From: Bacteroidota bacterium
Lineage (GTDB): Bacteria; Bacteroidota; Bacteroidia; Bacteroidales; P3
Length of the DNA: 42,072 nucleotides
Reading direction: 5' to 3'
Assembly (NCBI GenBank): GCA_017860255.1
Contig: JAFNAR010000024.1
Coordinates: forward strand, 1 to 42,072
In this document: positions 7,233 to 15,330 of the stretch, in pieces
How the letters are laid out: the number at the start of each line of letters is the position of its first letter
Numbering within the stretch: position 1 is the first letter of the stretch
Notes under the pieces: generated by a model
What the model saw: only the letters and a program-made list of their open reading frames with translations
Database searches by the model: none
Told to the model about the DNA's origin: nothing
Made by a program: the position numbers and the translations under genes

Positions 7233-9644
7233 CTAATCTACCAAAACAATGCTTGGAATATCAATCATATTTTCAACATAATGGAATGTTAGTCCTTCCA
7301 AATAGTCTTTGGTAATGTCCTCAATATCTCTACGGTTTTCTTCAGAAAGAATTATATCAGTTATTTTTGAACGTTTGGCTGCAAGTATTTTTTCCTTAAT
7401 GCCACCAACAGCAGTTACCTTACCTCTAAGAGTTATTTCTCCTGTCATTGCAAAATTTGAATTGACTTTACGGTTTGTGAATATGCTAACCATTGCTGTA
7501 AACATTGTAACTCCTGCAGATGGACCATCTTTTGGCGTTGCTCCTTCTGGAACATGAATATGCAGGTTTGTTTCTTCAAATTTTGTTGAGTCAATACCTA
7601 ACAAATCAGAATGTGCTTTTAGATATTCGTATGCCAAAGTGGCAGATTCTTTCATCACATCACCCAAGTTTCCAGTCAATGTTAGAGTTCCTTTACCTTT
7701 GCTTGTGCTTGCTTCAATGAAAAGTATTTCACCTCCAACCTGAGTCCAAGCCAATCCAGTAACAACTCCAACAGTGTCTTTTTCTAAGTGCATATTGTGG
7801 TCAGCAATTGGAAGTCCCAAGATTTTTTGAAGGCTTTCAACCTTTATAGTCTTTGAATATTTTTCTTCTTTAGCCAATTCCACAGCTCTGGAACGAACTA
7901 ATTTGGCAATCATTTTCTCCAATTGTCTTACGCCAGACTCACGAGTATATTCATTAATCACTTTTGAAAGAACTTCATCGGAGATTGTTATTTGAGATTT
8001 CTTAAGTCCATGTTCTTTTATCTGTTTTGGGATAAGATGTCTTTTTGCAATCTCCATCTTTTCCTCAAAAATATATCCAGAGATGTTAATTACTTCCATT
8101 CTGTCAATAAGTGCAGGCTGAACAGTGTTTAATGTGTTGGCAGTTGCCAGGAACATAACCCTTGAAAGGTCGTATTCAACATCAAGATAGTTATCGTGGA
8201 AAGCAGTATTTTGTTCTGGGTCCAAAACTTCAAGCATTGCAGAAGAAGGGTCACCATTAACAGTCATTCCTGCAACCTTATCAATCTCATCCAAAACAAA
8301 AACAGGGTTAGATGATTTAGCTTTATTTATTGACTTAAGAATTCTTCCTGGCATTGCACCAATATAAGTTTTCCTGTGTCCTCTAATTTCGCTTTCATCA
8401 TTCAAACCTCCAAGAGCCATTCTTATATAATTCCTACCAATTGCTTTTGCAATAGACTTTCCAAGAGAAGTTTTTCCAACTCCAGGAGGGCCAACCAAGC
8501 AAAGGATAGGGGATTTCATATCTCCCTTAAGCTTAAGTACGGCAAGATATTCAATAATTCTTTCCTTAACTTTCTCTAAACCATAATGGTCAGTATCCAA
8601 AATTTCTTTGGCTTTATGTAAGTCGAAATTATCTTTTGTGTACTGGTTCCATGGTAGTTCAATCATGAAGTTAAGGTAGTTCAATTGAACAGAATAATCA
8701 GGAGAACTGCTATGCATTCTTTCTAACTTAACAAGTTCTTTATTGAATACTTCTTCAATTTCCTTGCTCCAATGTTTTGTTCTTGCTTTATCTCTTAACT
8801 CCAAAACAGCTTGTTCAGTTGGATTACCACCAAGTTCTTCTTGAATGGTTTTAAGTTGTTGAGTTAAGAAATAATCTCTTTGCTGTTTGTCCAAATCCGT
8901 AGATACTTTCTTTTGAATTTGCATCTTCACTTCCTGCATCTGAACTTCTTTAGAAAGGATAGCCAAAACCTTAGTTGCTCTTTTTGTGAAATCATTTACT
9001 TCCAAAAGTTTTTGTTTTTCAGCTAATGGAATTTCCAAATGGGCAGAAATGTAGTTTAAAAGAAAATATGGATTATTTAGATTTTGAACAGCAAAAGAAA
9101 CATCGGTTGGCATATTAGGAGTAAGCTTAATTAGCTTAAGATAAACGTCCTTCATTGCTGCAACAAGTGCATTTGCATTCTTAGGAATATTCTTGGCTAG
9201 GTCATTATTCAAGCTAACATTTCCCATTAAGAAAGGTTCACTTTGAGTTAAGCTATTAAGATTAAAAATATCCAGACCTTGAATAATTACCATGGTAGTT
9301 CCATCTGGCATATTCAGAGTTCTAACAACTCTTGCAAGAGTTCCTGTTTTATACAAATCATCAAAATCGGGGTCGTCAACATCATTCTTTTGTGCAACAA
9401 CACCAATTATCAGTTTTTTCTTATATGCTTCTTTTATTAAGTTGATTGATTTCTCTCTTCCTGCAGTAATTGGCATAACAACACTTGGAAAGAAAACATT
9501 ACCTCTTAAAGGTAGTATAGGCAGTTCAGAAGGTAAATCCTTAATTCCAAAATCTAAAGTGTCATCTTCGTTCAATAAAGGAATGAATTCAGGCTCCCCT
9601 GCAAACAACTTTGAGAATTCAATCATTTTTTCGTCATAATTCAT
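7233..9644 (-). CDS. lon: ATP-dependent Lon protease
   Basis: An 803-residue cytoplasmic protease that unfolds and degrades damaged or regulatory proteins. Domains in order: LON substrate-binding domain (about 40-235, starting LPILPLRGNVFFP), helical linker, AAA+ domain with Walker A GPPGVGKT at 385-392 and Walker B VFVLDEID at 448-455, and the C-terminal protease with the catalytic dyad S709 (DGPSAG) and K750 (GGIKEK). Length is normal. Its ATG directly touches the stop codon of the upstream glmU-like gene with no base between, so the two are co-transcribed. No heat-shock operator is apparent. Confidence 0.97.
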   Translation of the reverse strand: MNYDEKMIEFSKLFAGEPEFIPLLNEDDTLDFGIKDLPSELPILPLRGNVFFPSVVMPITAGREKSINLIKEAYKKKLIIGVVAQKNDVDDPDFDDLYKTGTLARVVRTLNMPDGTTMVIIQGLDIFNLNSLTQSEPFLMGNVSLNNDLAKNIPKNANALVAAMKDVYLKLIKLTPNMPTDVSFAVQNLNNPYFLLNYISAHLEIPLAEKQKLLEVNDFTKRATKVLAILSKEVQMQEVKMQIQKKVSTDLDKQQRDYFLTQQLKTIQEELGGNPTEQAVLELRDKARTKHWSKEIEEVFNKELVKLERMHSSSPDYSVQLNYLNFMIELPWNQYTKDNFDLHKAKEILDTDHYGLEKVKERIIEYLAVLKLKGDMKSPILCLVGPPGVGKTSLGKSIAKAIGRNYIRMALGGLNDESEIRGHRKTYIGAMPGRILKSINKAKSSNPVFVLDEIDKVAGMTVNGDPSSAMLEVLDPEQNTAFHDNYLDVEYDLSRVMFLATANTLNTVQPALIDRMEVINISGYIFEEKMEIAKRHLIPKQIKEHGLKKSQITISDEVLSKVINEYTRESGVRQLEKMIAKLVRSRAVELAKEEKYSKTIKVESLQKILGLPIADHNMHLEKDTVGVVTGLAWTQVGGEILFIEASTSKGKGTLTLTGNLGDVMKESATLAYEYLKAHSDLLGIDSTKFEETNLHIHVPEGATPKDGPSAGVTMFTAMVSIFTNRKVNSNFAMTGEITLRGKVTAVGGIKEKILAAKRSKITDIILSEENRRDIEDITKDYLEGLTFHYVENMIDIPSIVLVD

Positions 9645-10826
9645 TTATCGTAGCTTCTTGTTTTTTAAAGTTTGATTAAATATGTGTTGGAGAATCTTTT
9701 TATCTTCATCACTCATTACCAAACCTCTTCTTTGCATCATTCTTTCGTTCACTTCAATTGCTTTTTCTAATTCGTAAAGTTTGAGCCCTGTATTGGTGCC
9801 TCCCCAAGCAAATGAAGGAATGAAATTTCTTTGGTAACCAGCTCCGTAGATGTTAGAACTTATTCCAACAACTGTCCCTGTGTTAAACATTACATTTATT
9901 CCACACTTGGAATGGTCTCCAAAAATCGTACCACAAAAAATTTGACCAGTAGGTACAAAGGTATTTTTCTCAATATCAAACAGTCTTACTTCATCGTAAG
10001 TGTTCTTAAGGTTAGATGCATTTGTGTCAGCTCCAAGATTACACCATTCTCCTATGACAGAATGTCCTATAAAACCATCATGAGCTTTGTTTGAATATCC
10101 AAAAATGACAACACTATCAAGTTCTCCACCAACTTTGGCATAAGGTCCTATTGTTGTTCCTCCATAAATCTTAGCATTTAGTTTTAAAACAGCATGTTCT
10201 CCCATTGCAAAAGGTCCTCTAACAACAGCTCCTTCCATAATTTCGGCATCTTTGCCAATATATATAGGACCATTTTTAGCATTTAAACAAGCATATTCAA
10301 TACTTGCACCTTCTTCAATGAAAATATTTTCAGGATTTATAAGGTTATTAGTTGAACTTAAGGTTTGAGATTTTCTTCCCTTTGTTATTAATTCAAAATC
10401 TTCTTTGATGGCTCTACTATTATAAACATATATATCCCATACATTGTTTAATTTAATAAAGTCTTCTTCAACTTCAATTTTTTCAATATCATCGCTTTCA
10501 GAAATAAAATCTTCTCTAGTCTTACTCATTGCAATAATATTATCATTGCAAACCAAAACTTGATTTACAGAAAGTTTTTTAACTGCTTGAACTAATTTAG
10601 GAGTAGGGCATACTGAACCATTAATTAGTGTCATTGAGTCAGCAAAAATGATTGGAAATTTATTTGAAAGATATTCTTCTGTCAATGTAGATGTTGTTTC
10701 GCCCAAGTATTTTTCCCATTTTTCCCTAATTGTAAGAATTCCAATCCTTATGTCACAAACAGGTCTAATGTATGTAAATGGTTTCAATGATTTTCTTGCA
10801 ACATCGTCAAAAAGTATGTAACTCAT
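9645..10826 (-). CDS. Bacteroidota-type GlmU-like sugar nucleotidyltransferase/acyltransferase
   Basis: A 393-residue protein with a short nucleotidyltransferase-like N-terminal half (MSYILFDDVARKSLKPFTYIRP) and a C-terminal left-handed beta-helix of hexapeptide repeats (about 170-340; YIGKDAEIMEGAVVRGPF, IGPYAKVGG, GHSVIGEWCNLGA). This matches the alternative GlmU family of Bacteroidota, proposed to make UDP-N-acetylglucosamine from glucosamine-1-phosphate for peptidoglycan and lipopolysaccharide. The classical GlmU N-terminal LAAGxGTRM signature is absent, as in that family, so activity is assigned by family only. First gene of a two-gene operon with lon. Confidence 0.85.
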   Translation of the reverse strand: MSYILFDDVARKSLKPFTYIRPVCDIRIGILTIREKWEKYLGETTSTLTEEYLSNKFPIIFADSMTLINGSVCPTPKLVQAVKKLSVNQVLVCNDNIIAMSKTREDFISESDDIEKIEVEEDFIKLNNVWDIYVYNSRAIKEDFELITKGRKSQTLSSTNNLINPENIFIEEGASIEYACLNAKNGPIYIGKDAEIMEGAVVRGPFAMGEHAVLKLNAKIYGGTTIGPYAKVGGELDSVVIFGYSNKAHDGFIGHSVIGEWCNLGADTNASNLKNTYDEVRLFDIEKNTFVPTGQIFCGTIFGDHSKCGINVMFNTGTVVGISSNIYGAGYQRNFIPSFAWGGTNTGLKLYELEKAIEVNERMMQRRGLVMSDEDKKILQHIFNQTLKNKKLR

Positions 10827-10873
10827 AAAAATAGTGTTTAAATTAATTTAATGATATAACTAATAATACAACG

Positions 10874-10881
10874 CAAATATA
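10874..10881 (-). promoter_or_regulatory. -7 box upstream of the glmU-like gene and lon
   Basis: The minus strand reads TATATTTG here, matching TAnnTTTG, about 48 bases before the ATG at 10826. I do not find a TTTG at the usual spacing, so this is a weaker promoter call. Confidence 0.45.
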
Positions 10882-10933
10882 CTTATAATATTTCAAAGAA
10901 AAGCATCCGAGTAGAAATATTTTTAAATAATAA

Positions 10934-10967
10934 AAAAAGTCTCATCAAGTATTTGATGAGACTTTTT
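10934..10967 (-). terminator. Rho-independent terminator of rpmE2
   Basis: A perfect 15-bp stem, AAAAAGTCTCATCAA (10934-10948) against its complement at 10953-10967, with the 4-base loop GTAT. On the minus strand the stem is followed by a run of T, and it lies 25 bases after the rpmE2 stop, as expected for a terminator. Confidence 0.85.
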
Positions 10968-10991
10968 GTTAAACATATAGTATGTATATAA

Positions 10992-11249
10992 TTACTTAGA
11001 TGTTTTACGGTTTTTGTACTTGTTCATAAACTTATCAACTCTACCGGCTGTATCCACAAGTTTAACCTTACCAGTGAAGAAAGGGTGAGATGTGTTTGAG
11101 ATTTCCATCTTTATTAATGGATAAGTTACTCCATCAATTTCAATTTCATCTTTTGTATTTGTACAAGATTTTGTAATAAAAACCTCTTCATTTGACATGT
11201 CTTTGAATGCACAAAGACGATAATTTGTTGGGTGAATGTCTTTTTTCAT
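10992..11249 (-). CDS. rpmE2: Ribosomal protein bL31, type B (zinc-independent)
   Basis: An 85-residue ribosomal protein of the large subunit. The [17 protein letters not shown] start and the [20 protein letters not shown] motif are typical of bL31. The type A zinc motif (CxxC) is absent; the two cysteines, 13 and 29, are not in a metal-binding pair, so this is the type B paralogue that replaces zinc-bound bL31 or is the only copy in many Bacteroidota. It is a single-gene unit with its own promoter, a leader hairpin and a terminator. Confidence 0.95.
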   Translation of the reverse strand: MKKDIHPTNYRLCAFKDMSNEEVFITKSCTNTKDEIEIDGVTYPLIKMEISNTSHPFFTGKVKLVDTAGRVDKFMNKYKNRKTSK

Positions 11250-11263
11250 ATTCTTTATTTTTG

Positions 11264-11287
11264 CCGTTTATCCATTTATATAAACGG
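11264..11287 (-). promoter_or_regulatory. Leader hairpin of rpmE2
   Basis: A perfect 8-bp stem, CCGTTTAT (11264-11271) with ATAAACGG (11280-11287), loop of 8 bases, lies 15 bases before the rpmE2 ATG. Ribosomal protein leaders often bind their own product; that role here is only a guess. Confidence 0.5.
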
Positions 11288-11330
11288 ATTGTGTTAATGT
11301 ATTTCTGTAAAATAACAAATTTTCAGCTTG

Positions 11331-11360
11331 CAAAGATATAAATAATAATTTATATTGCAA
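11331..11360 (-). promoter_or_regulatory. Promoter of rpmE2
   Basis: On the minus strand TTG (11360-11358), exactly 19 bases, then TATCTTTG (11338-11331). This is a very good match to the Bacteroidota consensus. It predicts a transcript leader of about 75 bases carrying the hairpin at 11264-11287. Confidence 0.75.
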
Positions 11361-11386
11361 TAGCGTTGATGCAAATTTTATTATTT

Positions 11387-13366
11387 TTAATTTGTTTTTT
11401 CAGACGCTTCGTCTATCATTTTTAGTTTAGCTTCTTCAAGAGCAATTTCTTTTCTTGCATTTTCCATCTTCTTCTCAAACTCTGCTTTTAAAATATCAGC
11501 TTGTTTTGAATTTGCCAAAAATCCAAGATTATTCTCCCAAAGTTTTATTTCTTCTTTTAGTTTTTGAATTTTATCCAACAAGAATCTCTTTTCTTTAGAA
11601 ACAGATTTATAGTCATCGGAATGAGATAATCTTTCTTTAAAAGAATTAAGTTTGAACTCTTGAGCATCAATTTGAAGTTTCTCAAAATGAAAATTAATTG
11701 CTGCACGAAATTCTTTTTGCAAACGTTCTTTTTCATTAGAAGGAACGTATCCAATTTCTGACCATTGGCGTTGGAAATCTTTAATTGCATTAAGATTTTC
11801 TTCTTTGTTTTGACCAAATTGGAATTCTTTAACAGCTTTAATTAATGCTTCCTTCTTTGCAAGGTTTTCTACTTCACTTTCACGATTTGATTGGAAGAAT
11901 GTAGATTTTCTTTCAAAGAACTTATCACAAGCAGCACGGAAACGAGTCCAAAGCTTGTCAGCAAGTTTCTTTTGAACATATCCAATATCTTTCCATTCCT
12001 TTTGTAATTGTAAAAGTTCTTGTGTGGCATTTCTCCAATCGTTTCTTTCACTAATTGCTTCTGCCTTAACACATATTTCAATTTTCTTATTGTAATTTAC
12101 ATCCTGGTCTTCTTTCATTTTTTCGAAAACTACCTTTTTTGCTTCAAAGAAAGTATCCAAAGAAGATTTAAACCTATTCCAAATAGATTCGTTTTCCTTT
12201 TGAGGAACAGCTCCAATAGTTTTCCAAAGCTTAAGCATTTCATTCAAATCATTGGAAGAAGTATTCCATTGAGAAATTGATGTGTGTTCACCTTTAACAA
12301 TAGCTTCTGCTTTTTCGCAAAGAGCTTGTTTTGCTAAAAGATTATTTTCAAGTTCCGCTTTTAAAGTATCGTAATATTCTTGACGACGTTTGTTGATTTG
12401 ATCAGATGCATTCTTAAATCTTTCCCAAATTTCTTCGTTTTTGTCCATTGGAACACTTCCAATTTCCTTCCATTGTTGGTGAATTTCTTGCAAAGCTTTA
12501 AAAGCAACATTCAAAGATGGCTCAATCATTAAACCTTCTGCTTTTTCGCAAAGTTCAATCTTAGCATCCAAATTACGTTTTAAATCTAAATCTCTAAGTT
12601 CACGATTGATTTTAACTTTATCATAGAACTTTTCAATTAAGAAATGGTAGTTTTGCCATAGTCCATTAACTTCTGAACGAGGAACCTGACCTATTGACTT
12701 CCATTTTTCTTGAATAAGGTTGAATTTATCGTATATTTCTTTTAAACTTTCTTCAGAATCTAAAAGTAAACGCAATTCTTCTAAAGTTTCATTCTTTTTT
12801 GCAACATTATCTTGTTTGATTCTTTCTTGTTCATCAATATAATGTTGTCTTTTTTCTCTATATAATGAGTAATATTTATTGAACTCAATATCAAGATTAT
12901 CATCTTCAAATTTGAAGTCTTCTTCAAGTCCACCTTCTTTAAGGAAATTTTCCTTAGCCTTGTTTCTTAATTCATCAGTAAGAGCTCTAAAAGCATTGCG
13001 TACTAAATTTGAACGCATCTTCATCTGCTCTATGTTTTGAGAGTTTGCTAATGAGTTAATTTCTCCCACTAATTCCTCTCTATTCATTTTAGAATAATGA
13101 GCAGTCAGTTCTTCAAGAGTTTCTGTTTCTTGATTTTCCAATTCTTCATCATGTTCTGCAGAAAGTATTTCAGCAGAATAGTCGTTTTGAGCATTGGTTT
13201 GATTGTTTTGAGGTTTTGTTTCTTCCTCAGTAGCTGCCTTTGGAGTTTCTTCAGCCTTAGTTTCTTCAATTTTTTCTTCAACTACATCATTAATCATTTC
13301 TTGAGTAGTTTCTTCTGATTGATGTTCCATTTCTGGTAATTCAACATCTTGATTTTGGTTGTCCAT
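11387..13366 (-). CDS. DUF349 repeat protein
   Basis: A 659-residue, highly charged, mostly helical cytoplasmic protein. After an acidic, low-complexity N-terminus (about 1-85) come five DUF349 repeats, each with a W..IG.VP-type core (near residues 221, 299, 381, 458 and 535, so about 78 residues apart), then a coiled-coil tail. I chose ATG 13366 (MDNQNQDVELPE), since the longer frame to 13396 begins with TTG and adds ten unlikely residues. The molecular role of DUF349 proteins is not settled. A possible -7 box is at 13474-13481, and the gene diverges from the secreted protein gene at 13557. Confidence 0.85.
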   Translation of the reverse strand: MDNQNQDVELPEMEHQSEETTQEMINDVVEEKIEETKAEETPKAATEEETKPQNNQTNAQNDYSAEILSAEHDEELENQETETLEELTAHYSKMNREELVGEINSLANSQNIEQMKMRSNLVRNAFRALTDELRNKAKENFLKEGGLEEDFKFEDDNLDIEFNKYYSLYREKRQHYIDEQERIKQDNVAKKNETLEELRLLLDSEESLKEIYDKFNLIQEKWKSIGQVPRSEVNGLWQNYHFLIEKFYDKVKINRELRDLDLKRNLDAKIELCEKAEGLMIEPSLNVAFKALQEIHQQWKEIGSVPMDKNEEIWERFKNASDQINKRRQEYYDTLKAELENNLLAKQALCEKAEAIVKGEHTSISQWNTSSNDLNEMLKLWKTIGAVPQKENESIWNRFKSSLDTFFEAKKVVFEKMKEDQDVNYNKKIEICVKAEAISERNDWRNATQELLQLQKEWKDIGYVQKKLADKLWTRFRAACDKFFERKSTFFQSNRESEVENLAKKEALIKAVKEFQFGQNKEENLNAIKDFQRQWSEIGYVPSNEKERLQKEFRAAINFHFEKLQIDAQEFKLNSFKERLSHSDDYKSVSKEKRFLLDKIQKLKEEIKLWENNLGFLANSKQADILKAEFEKKMENARKEIALEEAKLKMIDEASEKTN

Positions 13367-13473
13367 ATTAATTTGTGTTAGAATGAGTTTTGCCAAAACA
13401 TAACCTGAGGCAAACTCTTAAATTGGTTAAATGTACATTTATTATAAATTAGTGTTATAAAAATATAAGGATG

Positions 13474-13503
13474 CAAAAATAGTAAAATTTTCTTTTAAAC
13501 AAA
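13474..13503 (-). promoter_or_regulatory. Promoter of the DUF349 gene
   Basis: The minus strand has TTTG (13503-13500), 18 bases, then TATTTTTG (13481-13474). It overlaps the divergent promoter region of the gene at 13557. Confidence 0.5.
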
Positions 13504-13513
13504 TTATTTATAG

Positions 13514-13521
13514 TATATTTG
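13514..13521 (+). promoter_or_regulatory. -7 box upstream of the secreted protein gene
   Basis: TATATTTG matches TAnnTTTG and lies 36 bases before the ATG at 13557. A TTTG at the proper distance is not evident. Confidence 0.45.
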
Positions 13522-13556
13522 CAACCACAACTAAAATATAATTTGATAAACATACT

Positions 13557-14348
13557 ATGAAAAAAGCCTTATCAATAATAATTGTAGCATTAATTTGTTT
13601 TACACCATCATTTCTATTTTCTCAAAAGAAAGGATTGAAAGTTGAAATAGAAAACATTAGCCTTAGAGCTCCAGAACACTATTTAGTTAACAAGACACAA
13701 AAGAAGATGTATGGCTTTACTGTTAAACTTTACAATGAAACAAATAATAATCAAGTTGTAGTTAGTTGCATTAAGAAAGCAATGAACCAAGAGGCAGCAA
13801 TAATGGAGGCTTCATCCGAAAGAAGTCTTAAGCCTGGATATGAATATATGATTATTGAAAAAGTTAAATCAAAACCACTTGGAAAATATAATGCCAAATT
13901 TGTAGAATACACCAATAGCCCACTTCGAGACTATTTTAGAGGAGGATATTATGGAATTATTGATAATGGATATACCTATGTTGTGGAATACTACTCAGCA
14001 GACACTCCAGAAGACAGGCAGGAAGTTGAGAAAATACTTTCTTCTCTTAATATTCTTAAACCAGAATCACGTCCTAACTTCTTTGAAGTAGAAAAGGAAT
14101 ATTTAGTTGAAGATGTATCAGTAAAGAAGCCTGAAGAAAATGCTGACAACAGCAAAGTGAAAGAAGAAGAAAAAGCCAAAGAACCTAAGATAGAAAAATC
14201 AAAAAAAGAATCTACACAAGTTCAAGAGATAACTCATGAAACTCCAAAAGCAGCTCCAATAGCTGAAATAAAAGATGAACCAAAACAAGAAAAGAAATCT
14301 TTTTGGACAAAGATAACTTCAATCTTTAAAAAGAAAGATAAAAAATAG
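13557..14348 (+). CDS. Secreted protein with charged C-terminal tail, function unknown
   Basis: A 263-residue protein with a signal peptide (KKALSIIIVALICFTPSFLFSQ). Residues 25-170 form a mixed alpha/beta domain of a type that resembles PsbP/Mog1-like proteins in its rhythm (short strands, then DTPEDRQEVEKILSSLNIL near the end), but I cannot name a family. From about residue 185 the chain is a low-complexity stretch rich in Lys and Glu, ending FFWTK-type aromatic plus KKKDKK, likely disordered. No lipobox is seen, so it is probably periplasmic. It is a single gene followed by a long gene-poor region. Confidence 0.7.
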   Translation: MKKALSIIIVALICFTPSFLFSQKKGLKVEIENISLRAPEHYLVNKTQKKMYGFTVKLYNETNNNQVVVSCIKKAMNQEAAIMEASSERSLKPGYEYMIIEKVKSKPLGKYNAKFVEYTNSPLRDYFRGGYYGIIDNGYTYVVEYYSADTPEDRQEVEKILSSLNILKPESRPNFFEVEKEYLVEDVSVKKPEENADNSKVKEEEKAKEPKIEKSKKESTQVQEITHETPKAAPIAEIKDEPKQEKKSFWTKITSIFKKKDKK

Positions 14349-14502
14349 ACTTGATTTGTCTTTCTTTATAGTCATAATTCGATTATTCTTCAAATTATCA
14401 GTCCCCCTAAATCTTGCAAGCTGATAATAATTATCAAATAAGCATGCAAAATTTCTCAAAAAAGCTTATTTCATAAATAAAAAGATAGGCTTATAGCATC
14501 AA

Positions 14503-14692
14503 AAAGATAAGATCTTTTGACAAAATAACGGCGTCTTTGACTATTAAAGATCTCGTTATTTGATCAAAACATCTCCTTATTTGATTAAAAGATGTCGTTA
14601 TTTATCCAAAAGATATAGTAATTTGTGAAAAAGATATTGTAATTCATCTAAAAGATATTGCAATTTTCCTAAATATAAATGCAATTAACCCT
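14503..14692. repeat. 21-bp phased repeat array with an inverted left part
   Basis: From 14546 seven consecutive 21-base blocks run to 14692. They begin AAAGATCTCGTTATTTG (14546), AAACATCTCCTTATTTG (14567), AAAGATGTCGTTATTTA (14588), AAAGATATAGTAATTTG (14609), AAAGATATTGTAATTC (14630) and AAAGATATTGCAATTT (14651); the last is weaker. To the left, 14523-14538 is the unit in reverse orientation (14 of 16 bases complementary to the 14588 unit), and 14502-14518 is a small hairpin AAAAGAT-aag-ATCTTTT. Together this gives phased units plus dyad symmetry. Confidence 0.8.
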
Positions 14693-14851
14693 CTTCTTAA
14701 AGAAGGTTTATTATTAACATTTAATCTCTAAACTTAATAAAGAAAACAATCTGCTTTTTCTTAAAAAATCTTATTTTAATACTATTTGTGATTGAAAAGA
14801 TTCACAAAATGGAAAATTAATTTAATATATTATTAGAGATAAAAAAACAAG

Positions 14852-14885
14852 AATATTTCCAATTAAAATTTAAAAATATTTCCAA
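14852..14885 (+). repeat. 11-bp direct repeat just upstream of the 14.9-kb promoter
   Basis: AATATTTCCAA occurs at 14852-14862 and 14875-14885, 23 bases apart, ending four bases before the -33 element. The position suits a binding site for an activator; no regulator gene is nearby. Confidence 0.45.
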
Positions 14886-14889
14886 AAAA

Positions 14890-14920
14890 TTTGTTTTATA
14901 AAAATAAAGATATACATTTG
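14890..14920 (+). promoter_or_regulatory. Consensus Bacteroidota promoter
   Basis: TTTG (14890-14893), exactly 19 bases, then TACATTTG (14913-14920): a full match to TTTG-N19-TAnnTTTG. The transcript would start near 14927, some 400 bases before the lipoprotein gene at 15331, so it makes either a long structured leader or a separate small transcript. Confidence 0.7.
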
Positions 14921-14946
14921 CAACTTGAACTTGAATATTAATAATA

Positions 14947-15135
14947 ATGATAAGATTATCAAATGTATTATTTTTTAACTCAGCTAATAAAAAAAGATTA
15001 TTAGCTGTATATTCAAGTTTAATTAGTTTAATTTTGACATATCCTATTGTCAATAAATACCTTTATATTAAAATTAATTTCTATTTAAGTATGTATGGTA
15101 TTTTCTATTTGGGGAAAAACAACTTCGTGAAATAA
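14947..15135 (+). CDS. Possible small membrane protein
   Basis: A 62-codon frame starting ATG about 20 bases downstream of the predicted transcript start. The product is basic and hydrophobic, with one possible membrane segment (residues 17-36, LLAVYSSLISLILTYPIVNK) and a C-terminal LGKNNFVK. I recognise no family. In such AT-rich DNA a frame of this length can occur by chance; its position right behind a strong promoter, and the fact that its stop codon touches a perfect hairpin, are the only support. Confidence 0.3.
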   Translation: MIRLSNVLFFNSANKKRLLAVYSSLISLILTYPIVNKYLYIKINFYLSMYGIFYLGKNNFVK

Positions 15136-15180
15136 GGAACTTTGGTTGCTTAACTACTCCCAATCTCTTGCCAAAGTTCC
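15136..15180 (+). other. Hairpin with perfect 10-bp stem
   Basis: GGAACTTTGG (15136-15145) pairs perfectly with CCAAAGTTCC (15171-15180) around a 25-base loop. It begins right after the stop of the small frame. No T run follows, so it is not a standard terminator; it may be part of a structured leader or small RNA. Confidence 0.5.
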
Positions 15181-15234
15181 ATAAATAATAAGCATATTAA
15201 GCAAAAAGAGAAGCTCAATTTATAACACAGAAAT

Positions 15235-15284
15235 AAAGATATTCACTTTCTACAATTAACTTAACCTTTTCAAAGAATATCTTT
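15235..15284 (+). other. Second leader hairpin with perfect 10-bp stem
   Basis: AAAGATATTC (15235-15244) pairs with GAATATCTTT (15275-15284) around a 30-base loop, 46 bases before the lipoprotein ATG. Confidence 0.45.
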
Positions 15285-15330
15285 AGTTATAAATCCCCTA
15301 AGAGTATTTATTAATTAAAAATTTATAGAG

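Larger units (their letters stand above)
14349..15330. other. Gene-poor 982-base interval
   Basis: From left to right it holds a hairpin (14394-14401 with 14421-14428, ATTATCAG/CTGATAAT), the 21-bp repeat array at 14503-14692, an 11-bp direct repeat beside a strong plus-strand promoter (14852-14920), a doubtful 62-codon frame (14947-15135), and two hairpins with perfect 10-bp stems (15136-15180 and 15235-15284) just before the lipoprotein gene at 15331. No tRNA or known ncRNA is recognised. Confidence 0.7.

Noticed and set aside
14546..14692. Repeat protein encoded by 21-base (7-codon) units
   Set aside because: No open frame with a start spans the array, and the other arrays have 22-23 base steps that would break the frame.
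14817..15053. 78-residue minus-strand frame
   Set aside because: Antisense to the strong plus-strand promoter, very low-complexity AT-driven composition, no start signal or family.
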